The notes beneath the pieces were generated by a model. The model did not search any database, was not told the origin of the DNA, and saw only the letters and a program-made list of their open reading frames with translations. Positions 61,015 through 64,000 of a DNA stretch of 64,000 bases are shown piece after piece. The stretch covers positions 227,978 to 291,977 of the forward strand of contig NZ_JARKNC010000002.1 in the NCBI RefSeq assembly GCF_029360805.1, given 5' to 3'. How positions within the stretch are numbered: position 1 is the stretch's first letter; each line of letters opens with the position of its first letter. Made by a program: the position numbers and the translations under genes. Origin of the DNA: Daejeonella sp. JGW-45 (lineage in GTDB: Bacteria > Bacteroidota > Bacteroidia > Sphingobacteriales > Sphingobacteriaceae).

Positions 61015-63480
61015 ATGTTCAGAAGAATAAAAAATAAGCCGCTTCGCTACTCTGTCATAACTTTATACTTCATTATCTTATTTTTTTGTGCGCTTGAATT
61101 AAACTTCCTCTGGCTCTTTGGCTACTCGCCGACTGTTAAGGACATCAGGACACCAAGTATGAACATTGTGTCTGAACTATACACTTCAGACGGTAAATTG
61201 ATTGGAAAATATTTTACAGAAAACCGTACGCCCGTAGAATATGACCGTATCTCACCGGCAGTGATCGATGCACTTATAGCAACCGAGGACATTCGCTTTT
61301 ACCAGCATGGCGGAGTGGATTTCAGATCGTTCATTTCAAGCATGATCTCTACCGCGACGGGTGATAGACGCGGGGCCAGTACGATTACCCAACAGTTAGC
61401 TAAAAATCTTTACAGTACCCGGAACAAGAAATCCCAGGGAGCGGTAAAATACATACCTCTCGTCAGGACGCTGGTCTATAAGTTGAAAGAGTGGATGACG
61501 GCTTATAAACTTGAAAGCCATTATACGAAAAATGAGATCCTGACTCTTTACCTGAATACGGTTCCCTTCAGCAGCAATACTTTCGGCATAAAGACTGCCG
61601 CGAAGACCTATTTTGATAAAGATGCGAATAACCTGAATGTGGAAGAAGCGGCTTTGCTTGTGGGGATGCTCAAAGCAACAACCACTTACAATCCTTTCAG
61701 GAATCCCGAAAAATCAGTCGAAAGGCGAAACACAGTGCTTTCCCAGATGGAAAAGTATGAATACCTGACTCCGGCAGAGTTTAAGAAGTACAGCCAGAGG
61801 CCGCTCAAGTTAAAAGAGGGAAAATTTGACAAAGGAAGTGACGGCGGTTCGTACCTGCGCTCTGCCGTATCCCGCTATCTCGAGAAATGGTGTGAGGAAA
61901 ACGATTACGACCTGTATACCGACGGTCTTAAGATCTATACAACCATAGATTCAAGGATGCAACAGTATGCGGAAGAAGCCGTTAACAGCCAGATGAAGAT
62001 CCTGCAAAAGAGGCTTGAAAATGCCTGGGGAAATGAGAATCCATGGCGAACATCGGATGGGAAGGAGATACTTGATTTTCCGCAGAAAGCTGCCCAGAGA
62101 CTTCCCTACTACCAGGCTTTAAAGAAAAAATATCCGGCAAACCAGGATTCGATTGACTTCTACCTGAATAAGCCTAAAAAAATGACTGTCTTTAACTGGG
62201 GCGGCGAGAAAGATGTCGAATTTTCTACGATAGATTCTATAAAATACTATGCTAAGATCCTGAATACGGGGATGATGACCCTTGACCCCTTTAATGGCCA
62301 CATCAAGGTCTGGATTGGCGGGATCGATCATAATTACTTCAATTACGACCATGTAAATCAGGCGAAAAGACAGGCTGGTTCAACATTTAAGCCTTTCGCC
62401 TACCTGGCAGCCCTGGAGTCTGGAATGACTCCATGTGATAAATTTGTGGATAAAGCCGTAAGTATTCCGTATGGGAATAAGGGAAAAACCGAATACTGGG
62501 AGCCAAAGAATGCTGACTGGAATTTCTCAGGCAGGGAAATGTCATTGCGATGGGCGATGGGTAAATCGGTGAATTCGATTACAGCTCAGATCACCGAAAA
62601 AGTGGGTGCAGAAAACGTAGTAAAATACGCGCACCTGAGCGGTATTGAGAGCGACCTCAAAGCGGTGCCATCGGTCAGTCTGGGGCCAAATGATGTCAGT
62701 GTATTTGAGATGGTGAGGGCCTATGGCACCTTTTTAAACAAAGGGGTCCGCTCAGACCCTATTTTGGTTGAGAAGATCACCGACCAGGATGGACGGCTGA
62801 TCGAAGAATTTAGCGCGAAGCAGGAAAGAACTCTTAGCGAGGAAATAGCCTGGCTGATGCTCTACATGTTACGCGGAGGAATGGAAGAGCCAGGCGGAAC
62901 ATCCCAGGCATTATGGGAATGGGATCTTTGGAAGAAAAACAATCAGATCGGTGGCAAAACCGGTACTTCATCCGATTATGTGGACGGCTGGTATATGGGT
63001 GTGACCAAAGACCTTGTAACCGGTGTCTGGGTTGGCTGTGACGAAAGAAGCGTACACTTTAAAACCTCGGAAACCGGCGAAGGTTCGCGGACAGCGCTGC
63101 CGATCTTCGCTAAATTTATGGAGAAGGTATACCGCGATCCCTCCCTGGGCATCACACTGGGGCCCTTCCCGAAATCGACAGTAAAAATATCAAGGGAATA
63201 TCAGTGCCCGACGCCACGGTATCAGGCAGATACTTTATCGGTCGACAGTATGTTCCTTGATTCTCTGAGTGTTCCTGATTTAAATACTGACAGCGCCGTA
63301 TTACCCCTGCCGGAACCAATTAATATCAATACCCCAAAAGACCAGGAAAACAAGGCGAATCAACAACCTGCCAACCGTCCGCCGGCTCCGGTAAAAACCG
63401 AACCAGTCATCGAAGAAAAGAAGACCAGGAAACAATTACGCGAGGAAAGAAGAGAAAATAAAGCCAAACAAAACAATTGA
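61015..63480 (+). CDS. penicillin-binding protein 1A (transglycosylase/transpeptidase)
   Basis: The 821-residue protein has a short cytoplasmic tail and one N-terminal membrane span (about 12-38). The GT51 transglycosylase domain has the catalytic Glu91 in ATEDIRFYQHGG and RGASTITQQLAKNL. The transpeptidase domain has S456-TFK, S518-V-N520 and K648-TGT. The C-terminus is a low-complexity, Pro- then Lys/Arg-rich tail (about 750-821). It builds and crosslinks peptidoglycan at the inner membrane. Spacing and length are normal for Bacteroidota class A PBPs. Confidence 0.95.
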   Translation: MFRRIKNKPLRYSVITLYFIILFFCALELNFLWLFGYSPTVKDIRTPSMNIVSELYTSDGKLIGKYFTENRTPVEYDRISPAVIDALIATEDIRFYQHGGVDFRSFISSMISTATGDRRGASTITQQLAKNLYSTRNKKSQGAVKYIPLVRTLVYKLKEWMTAYKLESHYTKNEILTLYLNTVPFSSNTFGIKTAAKTYFDKDANNLNVEEAALLVGMLKATTTYNPFRNPEKSVERRNTVLSQMEKYEYLTPAEFKKYSQRPLKLKEGKFDKGSDGGSYLRSAVSRYLEKWCEENDYDLYTDGLKIYTTIDSRMQQYAEEAVNSQMKILQKRLENAWGNENPWRTSDGKEILDFPQKAAQRLPYYQALKKKYPANQDSIDFYLNKPKKMTVFNWGGEKDVEFSTIDSIKYYAKILNTGMMTLDPFNGHIKVWIGGIDHNYFNYDHVNQAKRQAGSTFKPFAYLAALESGMTPCDKFVDKAVSIPYGNKGKTEYWEPKNADWNFSGREMSLRWAMGKSVNSITAQITEKVGAENVVKYAHLSGIESDLKAVPSVSLGPNDVSVFEMVRAYGTFLNKGVRSDPILVEKITDQDGRLIEEFSAKQERTLSEEIAWLMLYMLRGGMEEPGGTSQALWEWDLWKKNNQIGGKTGTSSDYVDGWYMGVTKDLVTGVWVGCDERSVHFKTSETGEGSRTALPIFAKFMEKVYRDPSLGITLGPFPKSTVKISREYQCPTPRYQADTLSVDSMFLDSLSVPDLNTDSAVLPLPEPININTPKDQENKANQQPANRPPAPVKTEPVIEEKKTRKQLREERRENKAKQNN

Positions 63481-63510
63481 TCTCATTATTAACTTATAGT
63501 AGAAAAAACA

Positions 63511-63540
63511 TTTGTGGTGAAAACTGAAATCATAAATTTT
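63511..63540 (+). promoter_or_regulatory. candidate promoter of the last, partial gene
   Basis: TTTG (63511-63514) and TAAATTTT (63533-63540) are 18 bp apart, close to the Bacteroidota -33/-7 arrangement, and lie 32 bp upstream of the ATG at 63573. The last base of the -7 box differs from consensus. Confidence 0.4.
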
Positions 63541-63572
63541 ACGTAGTTTAGTTAATACATTCCGCACTTATA

Positions 63573-64000
63573 ATGAGAGAAAATACTAACGTCCCGAAGA
63601 AACCATTATTCTGGCTTGTTTCGTCTTTGTTTTTGGTTATTTTTTTCAGCCTGGCAAGCGATGCCCAGGCACAATACTTTGGACAAAATAAAGTAAGATA
63701 CAAGAACCTTAAGTTCAAGGTTTATGAAACACCTCACTTCGAGCTTTACTATTATCTGAAAAACGATAGCCTGGTAAAGAGGTTTGCGAAGGAAGCCGAG
63801 GTTTGGTATGACCTGCATCAGCAGGTTTTCCGGGATACATTCTCTAAAAAGAATCCATTTATTCTTTATTCCAATCATCCCGACTTTCAGCAAACGACTG
63901 CGCTCGATGGCGAGATAGGTGTGGGAACAGGAGGGGTTACTGAGGGGATGAAAAACCGGGTTATTATGCCAATCTCTCAGCTGAATCATCAAACAAGGCA
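63573..64000 (+). CDS. secreted peptidase-MA/propeller-type protein, 5' part only
   Basis: From the ATG at 63573 the frame stays open to the window end, giving 142 residues. The N-terminus has a signal sequence (about 12-32, ending DAQA-Q). The following FGQNKVRYKNLKFKVYETPHFELYYY and NHPDFQQTTALDGEIGVGTGGVTEG resemble the large Bacteroidota secreted proteins that join a peptidase-MA-like domain to a TolB-type propeller. The zinc motif, if any, is beyond the edge. It follows PBP1A by 92 bp with its own promoter-like boxes. Confidence 0.7.
   Translation, partial: MRENTNVPKKPLFWLVSSLFLVIFFSLASDAQAQYFGQNKVRYKNLKFKVYETPHFELYYYLKNDSLVKRFAKEAEVWYDLHQQVFRDTFSKKNPFILYSNHPDFQQTTALDGEIGVGTGGVTEGMKNRVIMPISQLNHQTR

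Overview
The window looks like part of a Bacteroidota chromosome, most likely Sphingobacteriaceae (Pedobacter or a relative). The reasons are a SusC/SusD pair driven by an ECF sigma factor and a FecR anti-sigma factor, many secreted carbohydrate-active proteins, the Bacteroidota promoter form (TAnnTTTG) in front of some genes, and no clear Shine-Dalgarno dependence. I inferred this from gene content only; there is no rRNA in the window.

Region 1 (1-27626, all minus strand) is one large polysaccharide-utilisation-type locus. Read in transcription order it is ECF sigma factor, FecR, SusC, SusD, a strong terminator, then transglutaminase-like protein B, DUF4861 protein, ceramidase-like B, heparinase-II/III-like B, Kelch protein, CBM9-like protein, ceramidase-like A, two amidohydrolases, heparinase-like A, transglutaminase-like A, and a partial lyase-like toroid at the left edge. 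Three enzyme classes occur twice in two blocks and amidohydrolases occur as a tandem pair. I recognise no classical glycoside hydrolase. Lyase-type toroids sit with amide-cleaving folds, so an uronate polymer with amide-linked decorations is a reasonable guess for the substrate, but it is only a guess.

Region 2 (27627-31127) is repeat-rich and holds one secreted FAD-dependent oxidoreductase. Region 3 (31128-35602, plus strand, visibly G+C-rich) is an ABC ATPase overlapping a fused ABC-2 permease/M1 aminopeptidase. Region 4 (35603-42293) is a patchwork: a frameshifted MazG-like gene, a RhuM remnant, a GNAT acetyltransferase, an AraC regulator beside a Tat-exported cytosine-deaminase-like enzyme, an ankyrin lipoprotein, hairpin repeats, a RelB/RelE-like toxin-antitoxin pair, and a tRNA-Lys(CTT) whose 3' end is duplicated in two 88-bp direct-repeat units.

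Region 5 (42442-52678, minus) has a GH20 hexosaminidase and a tight operon of TonB-dependent receptor, DUF4249 lipoprotein, MG2-domain protein and an unknown secreted protein. Region 6 (52852-64000) is mostly housekeeping: SRPBCC protein, YhhN lysoplasmalogenase-like protein, FKBP isomerase, an alpha/beta hydrolase, a queuosine-precursor transporter, a methionine aminotransferase/omega-amidase pair, PPK2, PBP1A and a truncated secreted protein at the right edge.

The most unusual material is non-coding. (a) A family of 15-16 bp hairpins with paired base changes followed by a conserved ATGTTTATAG tail occurs in three intergenic clusters. (b) A 30-bp palindromic module is inserted inside some of these hairpins and is also found in an unrelated three-way-junction element at 16540-16638. 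(c) Five arrays of 7-bp tandem repeats, each with a different unit, lie at gene ends; one supplies the stop codon of the Kelch gene. (d) A roughly 600-bp element with inverted ends and a matching hairpin in each arm lies at 30397-30998.
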